Source: Pseudorhodobacter antarcticus (lineage in GTDB: Bacteria > Pseudomonadota > Alphaproteobacteria > Rhodobacterales > Rhodobacteraceae). From it: a stretch of DNA of 46,058 nucleotides. This document shows positions 35,760-44,352 of the stretch, piece after piece. Numbering within the stretch: position 1 is the stretch's first letter; each line of letters opens with the position of its first letter. Location: assembly GCF_900110135.1 (NCBI RefSeq), contig NZ_FOCO01000025.1, forward strand, positions 1-46,058. The letters run 5' to 3'. Below the pieces are notes generated by a model, which worked only from the letters and a program-made list of their open reading frames with translations, had not been told where the DNA came from and did no database searches. Both the position numbers and the translations under genes were made by a program.

Positions 35760-37280
35760 ATGATGAACAGATTGGCCACAGGTTTTTCCGCAGCCTTGCT
35801 AGGCGCGACCGCCTTGGTGTTGCCCTTGGCGGCGGCGCAGGCAGATACCATCAAACTAACGTTTCTGGGGGTGGGCGACATCTATAATTTCGCGGATGAG
35901 GATGGTCGTGGCGGTTTTGCCCGCCTGAACGCAGTGGCAAAGGCCGAACGCGCCGCCAACCCCAATACGATCTATGTGTTTGATGGCGATATGTTGTCGC
36001 CGTCGATCCTATCGGGGTTTGACAAGGGGCAAAACACGATTGACCTGACCAATCTGGAACCGTTTGATTTGGCGGTGCCCGGCAACCATGAATTCGATTT
36101 TGGGCCGGAAAATTTCCTCGAAAAAGTTGCGGCGTCGAAATATCCTTGGGCCGCGATCAACATCACGCAGGCCGATGGGTCGCCGCTGCCGGGCGTGGGT
36201 GGTGTGATGATGAAAGAGGTGGCGGGGCTGAAAATCGCGCTTATTCCCGTGGCGCAAGACACGTCGCCCACCGTGGCCAACACTGGCGACCTGATCTTTG
36301 GGCCGACGGTTGAGATGGGGATTGCTGCCGCCAAACAAGCGCGCGACGATGGCGCCGATCTGGTCGTGGGTGTGGTGCAAACCGACAAGCGCAATGATGA
36401 GGCGCTGATTGCGTCCAAAGCGTTTGACGTGGTGCTGTCGGGCGATGATCACAGCTATGGTACGTCTTATGATGGGATCACGGCCTATGTCGAAACGTCG
36501 ATTGACGGGAAATTCCTGTCGCCGCTGGATTTGATGGTGGATGTGACCGAGGCGGATGGCAAACGCACGGTGAAATGGACGCCGATGTTTCGCTTTATCG
36601 ACACCGCCAGCGTGACGCCCGACCCCGAATCCCAAGCGATGGTGGACGCGCTGCAAACTCAGTTGGATGTGAGCTTGAATGTCGAAATTGGGGCCACAAC
36701 GGGTATGCTTGATTCGCGCCGCAACGTGATCCGGGCAGAGGAATCGGCCATGGGCAACTTGATCGCCGATGCCATTCGCGATGCGACGGGGGCCGATATT
36801 GGGCTAGCCAATGGCGGCGGTATTCGCGGCGACACCACCTATGACGCGGGGCGGATGCTGACGCGCCGCGATGTGTTGACCGAACTGCCCTTTGGCAACG
36901 CGACCGTTTTGACCGAATTGCCGGGCAGCCAAGTGTTGGCCGCATTGGAAAATGGCGTGTCGCAGGTCGAAAAAGGTGCGGGTCGATTCTTGCAACTTTC
37001 GGGGGCCACCATTGTGTATGACCCAACCGCCCCCGCTGGTGCGCGGATTGTGGAGGCAACGGTGGGCGGTGCGCCGCTGGACGCCGATACGCTGTACAAG
37101 GTTGCCGCGAACGACTTTATCCTTGGGGGCGGCGATGGATTTGGCGCGCTTGGGGGTGGCAACGTGTTGATAAACGGAGGCAACGGCAACTTGATGGCGA
37201 ATGATGTGATGGATTACATCGTCAAAATGGGTGGCGTGACCAGCGTGGTTGAGGGGCGAGTCAAAAAGGTCGGCGAATGA
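35760..37280 (+). CDS. Periplasmic 5'-nucleotidase / 2',3'-cyclic phosphodiesterase type
   Basis: 506 residues. The signal peptide MMNRLATGFSAALLGATALVLPLAAAQA is cleaved near 28. The metallophosphatase domain (about 30-290) has LGVGDIYNF, GNHEFDFG at 108-115, and DDHSYGT as metal blocks. The 5_nucleotid_C domain (about 300-500) has GNLIADAIRDATGADIGLANGGGIRGD. It dephosphorylates nucleotides for salvage, which complements ade and deoD. AGGAG lies 5 nt upstream of the ATG; a second ATG is at 35763. Read-through upstream to 35403 is spacer. Confidence 0.93.
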   Translation: MMNRLATGFSAALLGATALVLPLAAAQADTIKLTFLGVGDIYNFADEDGRGGFARLNAVAKAERAANPNTIYVFDGDMLSPSILSGFDKGQNTIDLTNLEPFDLAVPGNHEFDFGPENFLEKVAASKYPWAAINITQADGSPLPGVGGVMMKEVAGLKIALIPVAQDTSPTVANTGDLIFGPTVEMGIAAAKQARDDGADLVVGVVQTDKRNDEALIASKAFDVVLSGDDHSYGTSYDGITAYVETSIDGKFLSPLDLMVDVTEADGKRTVKWTPMFRFIDTASVTPDPESQAMVDALQTQLDVSLNVEIGATTGMLDSRRNVIRAEESAMGNLIADAIRDATGADIGLANGGGIRGDTTYDAGRMLTRRDVLTELPFGNATVLTELPGSQVLAALENGVSQVEKGAGRFLQLSGATIVYDPTAPAGARIVEATVGGAPLDADTLYKVAANDFILGGGDGFGALGGGNVLINGGNGNLMANDVMDYIVKMGGVTSVVEGRVKKVGE

Positions 37281-37302
37281 CGCTGTAACGGTTTGACCGG
37301 GG

Positions 37303-37339
37303 GCAAAGGCCGCGCAAATGGGTGCGGCCTTTGCTTTTT
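37303..37339 (+). terminator. Intrinsic terminator after the 5'-nucleotidase
   Basis: The 11-bp stem GCAAAGGCCGC / GCGGCCTTTGC with a 10-nt loop is followed by TTTTT. Confidence 0.9.
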
Positions 37340-37352
37340 GGCGCAGGGTTTT

Positions 37353-37376
37353 AGGTATTTAAGCCAAGATGAAGGG
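37353..37376. repeat. GGTATTTNNGCCAAGAYGA element, copy 2
   Basis: GGTATTTAAGCCAAGATGA lies 14 nt after the terminator and differs from the 34073 copy at three positions. It sits between the terminator and the SRAP start. Confidence 0.6.
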
Positions 37377-37388
37377 AAAGGGGGGCAG

Positions 37389-38033
37389 ATGTGCGGGCGG
37401 TTTTTGATGACGCAGCCAAATGATGCGCTGGCCCGGATGTTTGACGCGGTTCCTGACAATGATTTGCCTATGGGGCCGCGGAACAACATTTGCCCGACGC
37501 AAAGCGTGGCCGTGGTGACCGCAGGGCGGCGGTTGCAGGCGATGCGCTGGGGGTTCATCCCAAGCTGGTATGCGGCCCCCGCGCAAGGGCCGCTGATCAT
37601 CAACGCGCGGGCTGATACAATTGCGACCAAGCCTGCGTTTCGGGATGCAGTGCGCGCCCGGCGCTGCATTATTCCGGCGGTTGGGTTTTACGAATGGTCG
37701 GCAGGGGACGGCGGCGCGCGTTTGCCGTGGTTGATCACCCGCAGCGATGGGGCGCTGATGGCCTTTGCGGGAATTTGGCAAGCGTGGCAGGGGGCGGCGA
37801 CCTGTGCGATGGTCACGGTGGACGCGGGGCCGGGGCTGGCCGCAATCCATCACCGCGAACCTGTTATTCTGGACCCCGCCGATTGGGCGCTGTGGTTGGG
37901 CGAGGCGGGGCATGGGGCTGCCCCTTTGATGGTGGCGCAGGGCTTGGGCGTGTTGCAATCACACCGCGTGTCGCCCGCCGTCAATTCCAACCGGGCAGAG
38001 GGGGCCGCGTTGATCGAACCGTTCGAGGGGTGA
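37389..38033 (+). CDS. SRAP (SOS response-associated) peptidase, YedK/HMCES type
   Basis: It forms a covalent bond with abasic sites in single-stranded DNA. The 214 residues start MCGRF, with the catalytic Cys2 exposed after Met removal. Asn72 (IINARADT), Glu102 (FYEW) and His154 (AIHHREP) occupy the known active-site positions. The family usually has RMP after the histidines; here it is REP, a mild variant. GGGGG precedes the ATG. The start is fixed by Cys2. Confidence 0.95.
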   Translation: MCGRFLMTQPNDALARMFDAVPDNDLPMGPRNNICPTQSVAVVTAGRRLQAMRWGFIPSWYAAPAQGPLIINARADTIATKPAFRDAVRARRCIIPAVGFYEWSAGDGGARLPWLITRSDGALMAFAGIWQAWQGAATCAMVTVDAGPGLAAIHHREPVILDPADWALWLGEAGHGAAPLMVAQGLGVLQSHRVSPAVNSNRAEGAALIEPFEG

Positions 38034-38089
38034 ATTTGCCGCCCACGGCGCTTGCACTGGGGGGGCTGTGCGATTATAGGTTCAGAGAC

Positions 38090-38163
38090 GCGGGCGTTGT
38101 GTAATGGTAAGACCTCTGCCTTCCACGCAGAAGACGCGGGTTCGATTCCCGCCGCCCGCTCCA
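38090..38163 (+). tRNA. tRNA-Gly (TCC)
   Basis: A 74-nt cloverleaf. The acceptor arms are GCGGGCG / CGCCCGC with discriminator T and encoded CCA. The anticodon stem-loop TCTGC-CTTCCAC-GCAGA gives anticodon TCC. The T-arm is GCGGG-TTCGATT-CCCGC. Confidence 0.97.
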
Positions 38164-38172
38164 CCTTCACAG

Positions 38173-38574
38173 TCAATTTTGCACGGTTTGGTCCATCCAA
38201 AAGGGTTCAAACACGTTGCCGTCCGGGTCTTGGAACGTGCGCCCATACATAAAGCCGTGATCGGTGGCGGGTTTGGGTTCGGTGCCACCTGCGGCAAGCG
38301 CGGCATCGACCATCGCATCCACCGCCGCGCGGTTGTCACGGTTCAGCGCGATCATAACGGAGGTGGTTTTGTGCGGGTCCGCGCGGGGCAGAGTGGCAAA
38401 GCTGTCGAATTTTGTGTGCGAAAGGACCATCAGGTTGATGTTGTCCGCGATCACCACACAACAGGCCGTTTCATCGGCAAAGTTCAAATTCAGCGTGAAT
38501 CCAATGGCTTGGAAAAACGACTTTGATCGATCCAGATCAGACACGGGGATATTGATGAAAACCATTTGGGTCAT
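38173..38574 (-). CDS. VOC-superfamily (glyoxalase/bleomycin-resistance-like) protein
   Basis: 133 residues. VFINIPVSDLDRSKSFFQAIGF opens the beta-alpha-beta-beta-beta unit, and FQDPDGNVFEPFWM closes the second. The expected metal ligand near the N-terminus (usually His) is replaced by Asn in FINIPV. This suggests a non-glyoxalase VOC role or an altered metal site. The ATG at 38574 has AAGGA 9 nt upstream; the frame is open to 38598. It lies 48 nt downstream of fabI on the same strand. Confidence 0.85.
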   Translation of the reverse strand: MTQMVFINIPVSDLDRSKSFFQAIGFTLNLNFADETACCVVIADNINLMVLSHTKFDSFATLPRADPHKTTSVMIALNRDNRAAVDAMVDAALAAGGTEPKPATDHGFMYGRTFQDPDGNVFEPFWMDQTVQN

Positions 38575-38622
38575 TCGGCGCGTCCTTTGTAAAACCACAG
38601 GATGCGCCGAATGGTGTTTGCG

Positions 38623-39414
38623 TCAACCGATATGTTCGGCGCGGGGCATGCCCAAGACGTGATAGCCGCCATCCACGCGCACAATTTCGCCCGTGGTGTG
38701 CATCCCGTAATCGGAGGCCAAAAATACCGCCGTGCCGCCAACTGATTCCAGACTGGCATTGGTTTGCAGCGGCGCGTTCGCCTCCGTGTGGCGATAGGTT
38801 GCGCGTGCGCCGCCAATCGCCGCCCCGGCAAGGGTTTTCATCGGGCCCGGTGAAATTGCGTTCACCCGAATTTTTTGCGGCCCCAAATCGGCCGCGAGAT
38901 AGCGCACAGCCGATTCCAGCGCCGCCTTGGCCACGCCCATCACGTTGTAATTGGGGGTTACGCGGTTGGACCCGCCATAAGTCATGGTCATCAAACAGCC
39001 GCCATTCGGCATCAATTCCGCCGCACGCCGCGATACGTCGATAAAGCTGAAACAGCTGATATCCATCGAGTTTTTGAAATTGGCGCGGCTGGTGTTGCTG
39101 ATGCGGCCTGTCAGTTCGTTTTTATCCGAAAACGCGATTGCGTGGATCAGAAAATCAATGCTGCCCCATTCATCCTTGATGCGCGCAAACGCCAGATCGA
39201 GCGACGCGTCATCGGTCACATCCACATCCACCATCATGCTGGACCCAACGCTTGCGGCCAGCGGTTCCAACCGTTTGCCAAACGCATCGCCTTGATAGGT
39301 GAACGCCAGTTCTGCCCCCTCGGCCGCTAGCGCGCGCGCGCAGCCCCATGCGATGGACCGTTCATTTGCGACACCCATCACAAGGCCCCGCTTGCCCTTC
39401 ATCAGATCGGCCAT
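38623..39414 (-). CDS. fabI: Enoyl-ACP reductase (NADH)
   Basis: The final reduction of fatty-acid elongation. 263 residues. The N-terminal GVANERSIAWG replaces the usual short-chain dehydrogenase loop, as in FabI. The catalytic residues are at the E. coli numbers: Tyr146, Tyr156 and Lys163 (TYGG and YNVMGVAK). PGPMKTLA and a C-terminal VDGGYHVLGM follow. It begins 3 nt after the fabB stop, with AAGGA inside fabB, so translation is coupled. Confidence 0.96.
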   Translation of the reverse strand: MADLMKGKRGLVMGVANERSIAWGCARALAAEGAELAFTYQGDAFGKRLEPLAASVGSSMMVDVDVTDDASLDLAFARIKDEWGSIDFLIHAIAFSDKNELTGRISNTSRANFKNSMDISCFSFIDVSRRAAELMPNGGCLMTMTYGGSNRVTPNYNVMGVAKAALESAVRYLAADLGPQKIRVNAISPGPMKTLAGAAIGGARATYRHTEANAPLQTNASLESVGGTAVFLASDYGMHTTGEIVRVDGGYHVLGMPRAEHIG

Positions 39415-39417
39415 GGG

Positions 39418-40644
39418 TTAATCCTTGTACTTTGACATCAGCAGCGTGGCGTTGGTGCCACCGAACCCGAAGGAGTTTGAGAGGATGCTGTCGTGATCGG
39501 CGTTTGCAAACTCGGTCGCGATTTCCTCGGGTTTCAATTCGGGGTCCAGCTGCGTGACGTTGGCGGAGGCGGTGATGAAACCGCCCTGCATCATTAACAA
39601 AGAATAAATCGCTTCATGCACGCCGGTTGCGCCCAAGCTGTGGCCGGTCAGCGATTTGGTCGATGAAATTGGCGGCACGGAGCCATCGCCAAACACCCGG
39701 CGAATGGCCTTTACTTCGGTCACATCGCCTGCGGGGGTCGATGTGCCATGCGCGTTGATATAGGTCACTTTGCGCCCTTCGGGCAGGGTGGACATGGCCA
39801 AACGCATGGAGCGTTCGCCACCTTCGCCCGATGGGGCCACCATATCGGCGCCGTCCGATGTGGCGCCGTATCCGGTCACTTCGGCATAAATCTTGGCGCC
39901 GCGGGCAAGGGCGTGGGTCAACTCCTCCAGCACCACAACGCCGCCGCCGCCTGCAATCACGAACCCATCCCGGGTCGCATCAAAGGCACGCGCGGCCAGT
40001 TCGGGGGTGTCGTTATACTTGCTGCTCATCGCGCCCATCGCGTCGAACAGGCAGGACAGGGTCCAGTCGAGTTCTTCGCCGCCGCCTGCAAACACAATAT
40101 CTTGCTTGCCCATCTGAATGAGTTCGGTGCCATTGCCGATGCAATGCGCCGATGTGGAACAGGCGGAGGTGATGGAATAATTCACGCCCTTGATTTTGAA
40201 CGGGGTGGCCAAACAGGCCGAATTTGTGGACGACATGCAGCGCGTGACCATGAACGGGCCCATCCGCTTTGGCGCGCCTTTTTCAATCACCATCTTATGC
40301 GCTTGGAAAAAGTTCGATGTCGACGGCCCGCCCGACCCCATAATCAGGCCCGACCGTTCATTCGACACATCCGACGCATCAAGGCCTGCATCCGCAATCG
40401 CCTGTTCCATCGCGATAAAGTTATAGGCGGCCCCCGGCCCCATAAACCGCAAGTCACGCTTGTCGATGTGATCTTCCAGCACGATCTGCGGCATGCCGTG
40501 AATTTGGCTGCGAAACCCATGTTCGGCATATTCGGGCGCGGCAACGATGCCCGATTTCCCAGCGCGCAGCGACGCCTCCACCTCGGCGGCGTTGTTGCCG
40601 ATGGACGATACAATACCAATACCAGTGATGACGACGCGGCGCAT
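39418..40644 (-). CDS. fabB: 3-oxoacyl-ACP synthase I
   Basis: It elongates acyl-ACP with malonyl-ACP and accepts the cis-3-decenoyl product of FabA, so it is needed for unsaturated fatty acids. 408 residues. The condensing triad is complete: Cys in SACSTSAHC, His in [11 protein letters not shown] and His in [11 protein letters not shown]. The C-terminal [14 protein letters not shown] is standard. The ATG at 40644 has AAGGAG upstream; the open frame to 40671 overlaps the fabA end. It lies 31 nt after fabA. Confidence 0.96.
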   Translation of the reverse strand: MRRVVITGIGIVSSIGNNAAEVEASLRAGKSGIVAAPEYAEHGFRSQIHGMPQIVLEDHIDKRDLRFMGPGAAYNFIAMEQAIADAGLDASDVSNERSGLIMGSGGPSTSNFFQAHKMVIEKGAPKRMGPFMVTRCMSSTNSACLATPFKIKGVNYSITSACSTSAHCIGNGTELIQMGKQDIVFAGGGEELDWTLSCLFDAMGAMSSKYNDTPELAARAFDATRDGFVIAGGGGVVVLEELTHALARGAKIYAEVTGYGATSDGADMVAPSGEGGERSMRLAMSTLPEGRKVTYINAHGTSTPAGDVTEVKAIRRVFGDGSVPPISSTKSLTGHSLGATGVHEAIYSLLMMQGGFITASANVTQLDPELKPEEIATEFANADHDSILSNSFGFGGTNATLLMSKYKD

Positions 40645-40675
40645 GGGCGCACTCCTTATTCTTGAACGCAAAAGA

Positions 40676-41185
40676 TCAGCTTTCCGACAGCGCGACCTTC
40701 ATATCCTTGACCAGATAAATCACCTCGCCATCTGCCTCGACGCGGCCATCGGCTACGCCCATTGTCAGGCGGCGGGTTTGAATGGCTTTGGTGAAATCAA
40801 CGTAATACCGCAGCATCTTGCGGTCTGGGCGCACCATGCCTGTCAGCTTTACCTCACCAACCCCCAGCGCATAACCGCGCCCCAGCCAGCCGCGCCAACC
40901 AAGGTTGAAGCCGGTCAACTGCCACAAGCCATCAAGGCCAAGGCAACCGGGCATGATCGGATTGCCGGGAAAATGGCAATCGAAAAACCACAGATCGGGG
41001 GTGATATCAAATTCGGCCACAATATGGCCCTTGCCGTGCAAGCCACCATCGCCCGACACTTCGGTGATGCGGTCCATCATCAACATGGGCGGCGCGGGCA
41101 ATTGCGCATTGCCGGGGCCAAACAATTCGCCGCGCGCGCATTGCAGCAAACCCTCTTTATCGAAACTTGTCGGATACTGCGTCAT
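40676..41185 (-). CDS. fabA: 3-hydroxydecanoyl-ACP dehydratase/isomerase
   Basis: It dehydrates beta-hydroxyacyl-ACP and isomerises the C10 product to cis-3-decenoyl-ACP. 169 residues in a single hotdog fold. The catalytic His71 and Asp85 lie in the blocks [12 protein letters not shown] and [12 protein letters not shown], one residue from the E. coli numbers. GGGAGGGGG is upstream, spaced rather widely. It heads the fabA-fabB-fabI unit and diverges from irr. Confidence 0.96.
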   Translation of the reverse strand: MTQYPTSFDKEGLLQCARGELFGPGNAQLPAPPMLMMDRITEVSGDGGLHGKGHIVAEFDITPDLWFFDCHFPGNPIMPGCLGLDGLWQLTGFNLGWRGWLGRGYALGVGEVKLTGMVRPDRKMLRYYVDFTKAIQTRRLTMGVADGRVEADGEVIYLVKDMKVALSES

Positions 41186-41292
41186 GCGGCAATGCCCCCT
41201 CCCTTACGGCTGTCTGGTTTCCAATAGCATCCTGACTTTGACACTGGCAAGGGCGCTGGCACGACCTGACGGCGAACATGCACGCATTCGGG

Positions 41293-41321
41293 TTGAAAAA
41301 CACCTTCGCAGCGCTTTATAT
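41293..41321 (+). promoter_or_regulatory. Candidate irr promoter
   Basis: TTGAAA at 41293 and TTATAT at 41316 are separated by 17 bp. The predicted start would lie near 41328, about 22 nt before the ATG at 41350. It falls inside an open frame that begins at 41278, so it argues against the longer Irr start. Confidence 0.55.
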
Positions 41322-41349
41322 AGAGGAAGGAATAAAGGGCGAATGGCAC

Positions 41350-41769
41350 ATGCTTGATCACGCAGGACAACGCAGCACGGATTGGCTGGCAAAAGGCGGC
41401 TTGCGCCCCACGCGCCAGCGGGTTGCTTTGGCACGCCTTTTGGTGGGCGACGGGGAAAACCGTCACGTCACCGCCGAAAGCTTGTTTGCCGCCTCCTCTG
41501 AAACATCTGAAGGGGTGAGCCTTGCCACCGTCTACAACACCCTGCGCGCGTTTTGCGATGCGGGCCTGATGCAAGAAGTCGTGGTGGACGGATCAAAAAG
41601 CTATTTCGACACCCGCATGGACGATCACCCGCATTTCTACTGGGAGGACAGCGCAGAATTGACCGATGCGCGCTCTGACCAGCTGGAAATCACCCGCCTG
41701 CCCGACCTGCCACCGGGAACCGAGATTTCAAAGGTCGATGTGGTCATCCGCCTGCGCCGCCGCGCCTAA
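41350..41769 (+). CDS. irr: Iron response regulator Irr (Fur family)
   Basis: A heme-responsive Fur-like repressor/activator active under low iron. 139 residues. The winged helix has GLRPTRQRVALARLLVG and SLATVYNTLRAFCDAGLMQEV. The HPH pair (His93, His95) is the Irr heme/metal motif that replaces the Fur zinc site. The C-terminus is short and lacks the CxxC motifs of Fur. The ATG at 41350 is preferred over 41278 because the promoter candidate lies between them. Irr next to fabABI is a common neighbourhood in this order. Confidence 0.9.
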   Translation: MLDHAGQRSTDWLAKGGLRPTRQRVALARLLVGDGENRHVTAESLFAASSETSEGVSLATVYNTLRAFCDAGLMQEVVVDGSKSYFDTRMDDHPHFYWEDSAELTDARSDQLEITRLPDLPPGTEISKVDVVIRLRRRA

Positions 41770-41775
41770 CACCCG

Positions 41776-42432
41776 ATGCGCGAATCCGATCTCTACGCGC
41801 CCCTCAAGGCGTATCTTGAAGGGCAGGGATATGAGGTGAAGGCCGAGATTGGCGATTGCGATATCATGGCCTGCCGCGCGGGCGACCCCCCCGTGATCGT
41901 GGAAATGAAGCTGTCGTTTTCGCTGCAATTGGTGCTGCAAGGTGTGGTGCGCCAAGGCCTGTTTGACCATGTGTATCTGGCAGTGCCCGTGACCAAAGGC
42001 TGGACCCAACGCTACCGCGACATCATTGCGCTGTGCCGCCGCCTGTCGCTGGGCCTGCTGGCCGTCGGCCCAAAGGGCGTGGAGGCGCATCTGGACCCCG
42101 GTCCCTATGCCCCGCGCTTGAAAACCAAACCCGCCGCCCGCCTGCTGCGCGAATTTGCCCGCCGTGTGGGCGACCCAAACGAAGGCGGCATTACGGGCAC
42201 CGCGAAAATGACCCATTACCGCCAAGATGCGGTGCGCTGTGGGCTGTATTTGCAGGCGGGCCCGTGCAAAGCCGCCGTGGTCGCGCGTGCCACAGGTGTC
42301 GCGCGCGCCGCCACACAGATGCGCGACGACCATTACGGCTGGTTTGAACGGGTCGAACGCGGCGTGTACCAACTGACACCCAAAGGTCACGCCGCCCTTG
42401 CGGACCACGCCGCCAGCGGCGTAGCGCGGTAG
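41776..42432 (+). CDS. DUF2161 family (putative PD-(D/E)XK-like) protein
   Basis: 218 residues. The N-terminal half has EIGDCDIMACRAG followed by VIVEMKLSFS, a nuclease-fold pattern (Asp, then ExK: here VEMK). The C-terminal half has helical repeats ending in a wHTH-like GVYQLTPKGHAAL. It starts 6 nt after irr, so it is co-transcribed. NCBI-style labels call it a phosphodiesterase; a true activity is not proven. It is the last housekeeping-looking gene before the accessory region. Confidence 0.82.
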   Translation: MRESDLYAPLKAYLEGQGYEVKAEIGDCDIMACRAGDPPVIVEMKLSFSLQLVLQGVVRQGLFDHVYLAVPVTKGWTQRYRDIIALCRRLSLGLLAVGPKGVEAHLDPGPYAPRLKTKPAARLLREFARRVGDPNEGGITGTAKMTHYRQDAVRCGLYLQAGPCKAAVVARATGVARAATQMRDDHYGWFERVERGVYQLTPKGHAALADHAASGVAR

Positions 42433-42451
42433 GGCCAACAGCCGCGCGCCT

Positions 42452-42667
42452 TTGCCCCCCAAACCTGCGCTGGCATGGCATGGCGGGGAAAGTGACTTCG
42501 GCTGGATTGCACTGGATAACAAGATTGTTCCGATGGATGCGCAGACGGTTTTTGCCTTTGGGCAAGCGGCGGCACGGGTTGAAAGCGAGTTGGTTTTCAT
42601 TGCCAACTGGCTGAAAAAACAAGACCCAATCCCGGCGGATTTTGCGAGTGGCAAATACTGGCCGTGA
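42452..42667 (+). pseudogene. DUF4376-like phage tail fragment
   Basis: About 65 codons from a frame with only TTG near its beginning and no ATG until 42533. The part reading VPMDAQTVFAFGQAAARV and ending DFASGKYWP resembles the C-terminal segment of DUF4376 phage tail proteins (MDA-T pattern, then a terminal WP). The N-terminal body is missing, so this looks like a truncated remnant. Its stop overlaps the next frame's GTG (GTGA), as in an intact phage operon. The family call is from memory. Confidence 0.45.
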
Positions 42668-43042
42668 GCGAGTTCACCGACCTGATCGATTGGACAGAGC
42701 GCCTGTGCGGCATCCAATACCGCACAGCCGCGCCCCTGCGCTGGGAAGTGGCGGTCAAAGGCTCCGGCGCATGGATCACCGTGCCTGTGGGCTTTGTGTT
42801 TGACGTGTCGGTGCCGCACCCGGTGCGTTGGCTGATCTCGCCCCACGATCCGCGCTATCTGCCCGCCGCCTGCCTGCATGATTGGCTGCTGGCAAGGCTG
42901 GGACCGCGTCCGCGCCGCCGCTGAATTTGCCCTCGCGCTGGAGGCCAAAGGCGTGCCCCCCGCGCGCCGGTTGGTGATGTTTTTATGCGTCGCCGTTTAC
43001 AAGTGGTTCGCGGTGCCAAGGGCGTTCGCGATGCCGAGTTGA
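42664..43042 (+). pseudogene. DUF1353 phage-associated gene, frameshifted
   Basis: The first 80 codons (GTG start) give a DUF1353-type protein: VPVGFVFDVSVPHPV, then PRYLPAACLHDWLLA. Translation then stops early at 42924. From 42899 the +1 frame continues naturally with WDRVRAAAEFALALEAKG and VMFLCVAVYKWF, typical of the family's C-terminus, up to TGA at 43040-43042. Removing one C of the ctggg near 42898 would join the halves. This is either a decayed phage gene or a sequencing error. Confidence 0.7.
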
Positions 43043-43188
43043 CCAGCTTCGACTAGGAGGCCGGAGGGTGCGCTAACACCCCCCGACACGGGGCAAGTTT
43101 GGACACCAACCCCGCCGACCAGCGCAACGCTTAATGGCCGCTCCTCCCCCTTCGAAGGGACCGGCATCATGAGGCGATTCTATACATT

Positions 43189-44001
43189 ATGACAATGCAC
43201 GAAATCACACCCATTCAACCCGTCGCACCTTGGCTCGGCGGTAAACGCAATCTGGCCAAGCGGATTACAGGCCTCATCGATGCCGATAGCCACCACACCT
43301 ATGCCGAGCCGTTTGTCGGCATGGGCGGCATCTTCCTCCGCCGATCCATGCGCCCAAGGGCCGAAGTGATCAATGATCGTGGCCGCGATGTCAGCAACTT
43401 GTTTCGCATCCTGCAGCGCCACTACCCCCAGTTTCTGGAGGTGCTGCGGTTCCAGCTGACAACGCGTGCCGAGTTCAACCGGTTGGTTGACACCAACCCA
43501 GAAACCCTGACCGATCTGGAGCGCGCTGCGCGCTTCCTATACCTGCAACGCACGGTCTTTGGTGGCAAGGTTTCTGGGCGGAATTTTGGGGTCGCAAAGG
43601 ATCGCCCAGGGCGGTTCAACCTAACCACGCTAGAGCCGATGCTGGAAGACCTGCACAGCCGGTTGGCAGGCGTGGTGATCGAGTGTCTGGACTGGTCCGA
43701 ATTCGTCACCCGCTATGACGGGCCGGGGACGCTGTTCTACCTCGATCCACCGTACTGGGGTTGCGAGAACGACTATGGCAAGGCGATGTTCAGCAGGGAT
43801 GATTTCACCGCGATGGCGGGCGTTTTAAGGGGCGTTAAAGGGCGGTTTATCCTGTCGATAAACGACGTCCCCGAGATCAGGGAGACCTTCGCCGGGTTCG
43901 CGATGCGTGAGGTCAAAACGACCTATACCATCGGGACGGCCGTCGGCGGCAGGCCAGAGCGTGCGGAGCTGTTGATCAGCAACTTCGCGCTGGAGGATTG
44001 A
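43189..44001 (+). CDS. D12-class DNA adenine N6-methyltransferase (Dam-like), orphan
   Basis: 270 residues. The SAM motif is WLGGKRNLAKRI at 15-26 together with EPFVGMGG at 40-47. The catalytic DPPY is at 186-189 (YLDPPYWG). The order matches the alpha-class D12 Dam family, often carried by phages. No restriction endonuclease gene is adjacent. ATG codons at 43189 and 43195 are both possible and the ribosome site is weak. Codons are GC-rich like the core. The target could be GATC but cannot be determined here. Confidence 0.88.
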   Translation: MTMHEITPIQPVAPWLGGKRNLAKRITGLIDADSHHTYAEPFVGMGGIFLRRSMRPRAEVINDRGRDVSNLFRILQRHYPQFLEVLRFQLTTRAEFNRLVDTNPETLTDLERAARFLYLQRTVFGGKVSGRNFGVAKDRPGRFNLTTLEPMLEDLHSRLAGVVIECLDWSEFVTRYDGPGTLFYLDPPYWGCENDYGKAMFSRDDFTAMAGVLRGVKGRFILSINDVPEIRETFAGFAMREVKTTYTIGTAVGGRPERAELLISNFALED

Positions 44002-44352
44002 TGTCTGGGCGGGATGGGGTGATCTGACGGCGCTTCGTTAAGCAATGATCGGTGATTATCCTGATAGCACGCGGATTGGCGGCCCAGATCAGCTTGGGCC
44101 GCTTCTTCGGTTTAATGGCTGACGGATAAGGTCGACGGCGGCCCTATTGTTGAAGTGGCCGGGCGGCGGTTGCAGTAAAGCGTGGCCGTGTTGCCGGGGG
44201 AGGACGCGGGCGGGTTGTGGCGGCGGGCGCTGGGACCGTTGGGCGCGCGGTTGTTGGTCGAGGGGGCGGGGGTAAGTTAGGTTGGCTATTGGGATTGATT
44301 TATCATCGACTGTAGGCGATAGGGGCGATGTAGAAAATGTGGGTGCATCTCG
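44002..44352. other. 351-bp gap with decayed coding remnants
   Basis: No intact gene. On the plus strand, 44179-44280 reads as an uninterrupted end of a protein (SVAVLPGEDAGGLWRRALG, then LLVEGAGVS, stop TAG at 44278). It begins just after a TAA, so it looks like the tail of a truncated gene, perhaps phage-derived. The part around 44060-44150 on the minus strand is also open for a stretch rich in Lys/Arg/Pro. The last 70 bp are AT-richer and lead into the next gene. Confidence 0.5.

Noticed and set aside
41278-41349. Longer Irr with a start at 41278
   Set aside because: The extra 24 residues are not typical of Irr, and a good promoter (TTGAAA, 17 bp, TTATAT) lies inside them.
43043-43192. 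Open frame ending TGA that overlaps the methylase ATG
   Set aside because: It begins right after the stop of the broken DUF1353 frame, and its only ATG is 7 codons from the end, so it is not a gene.
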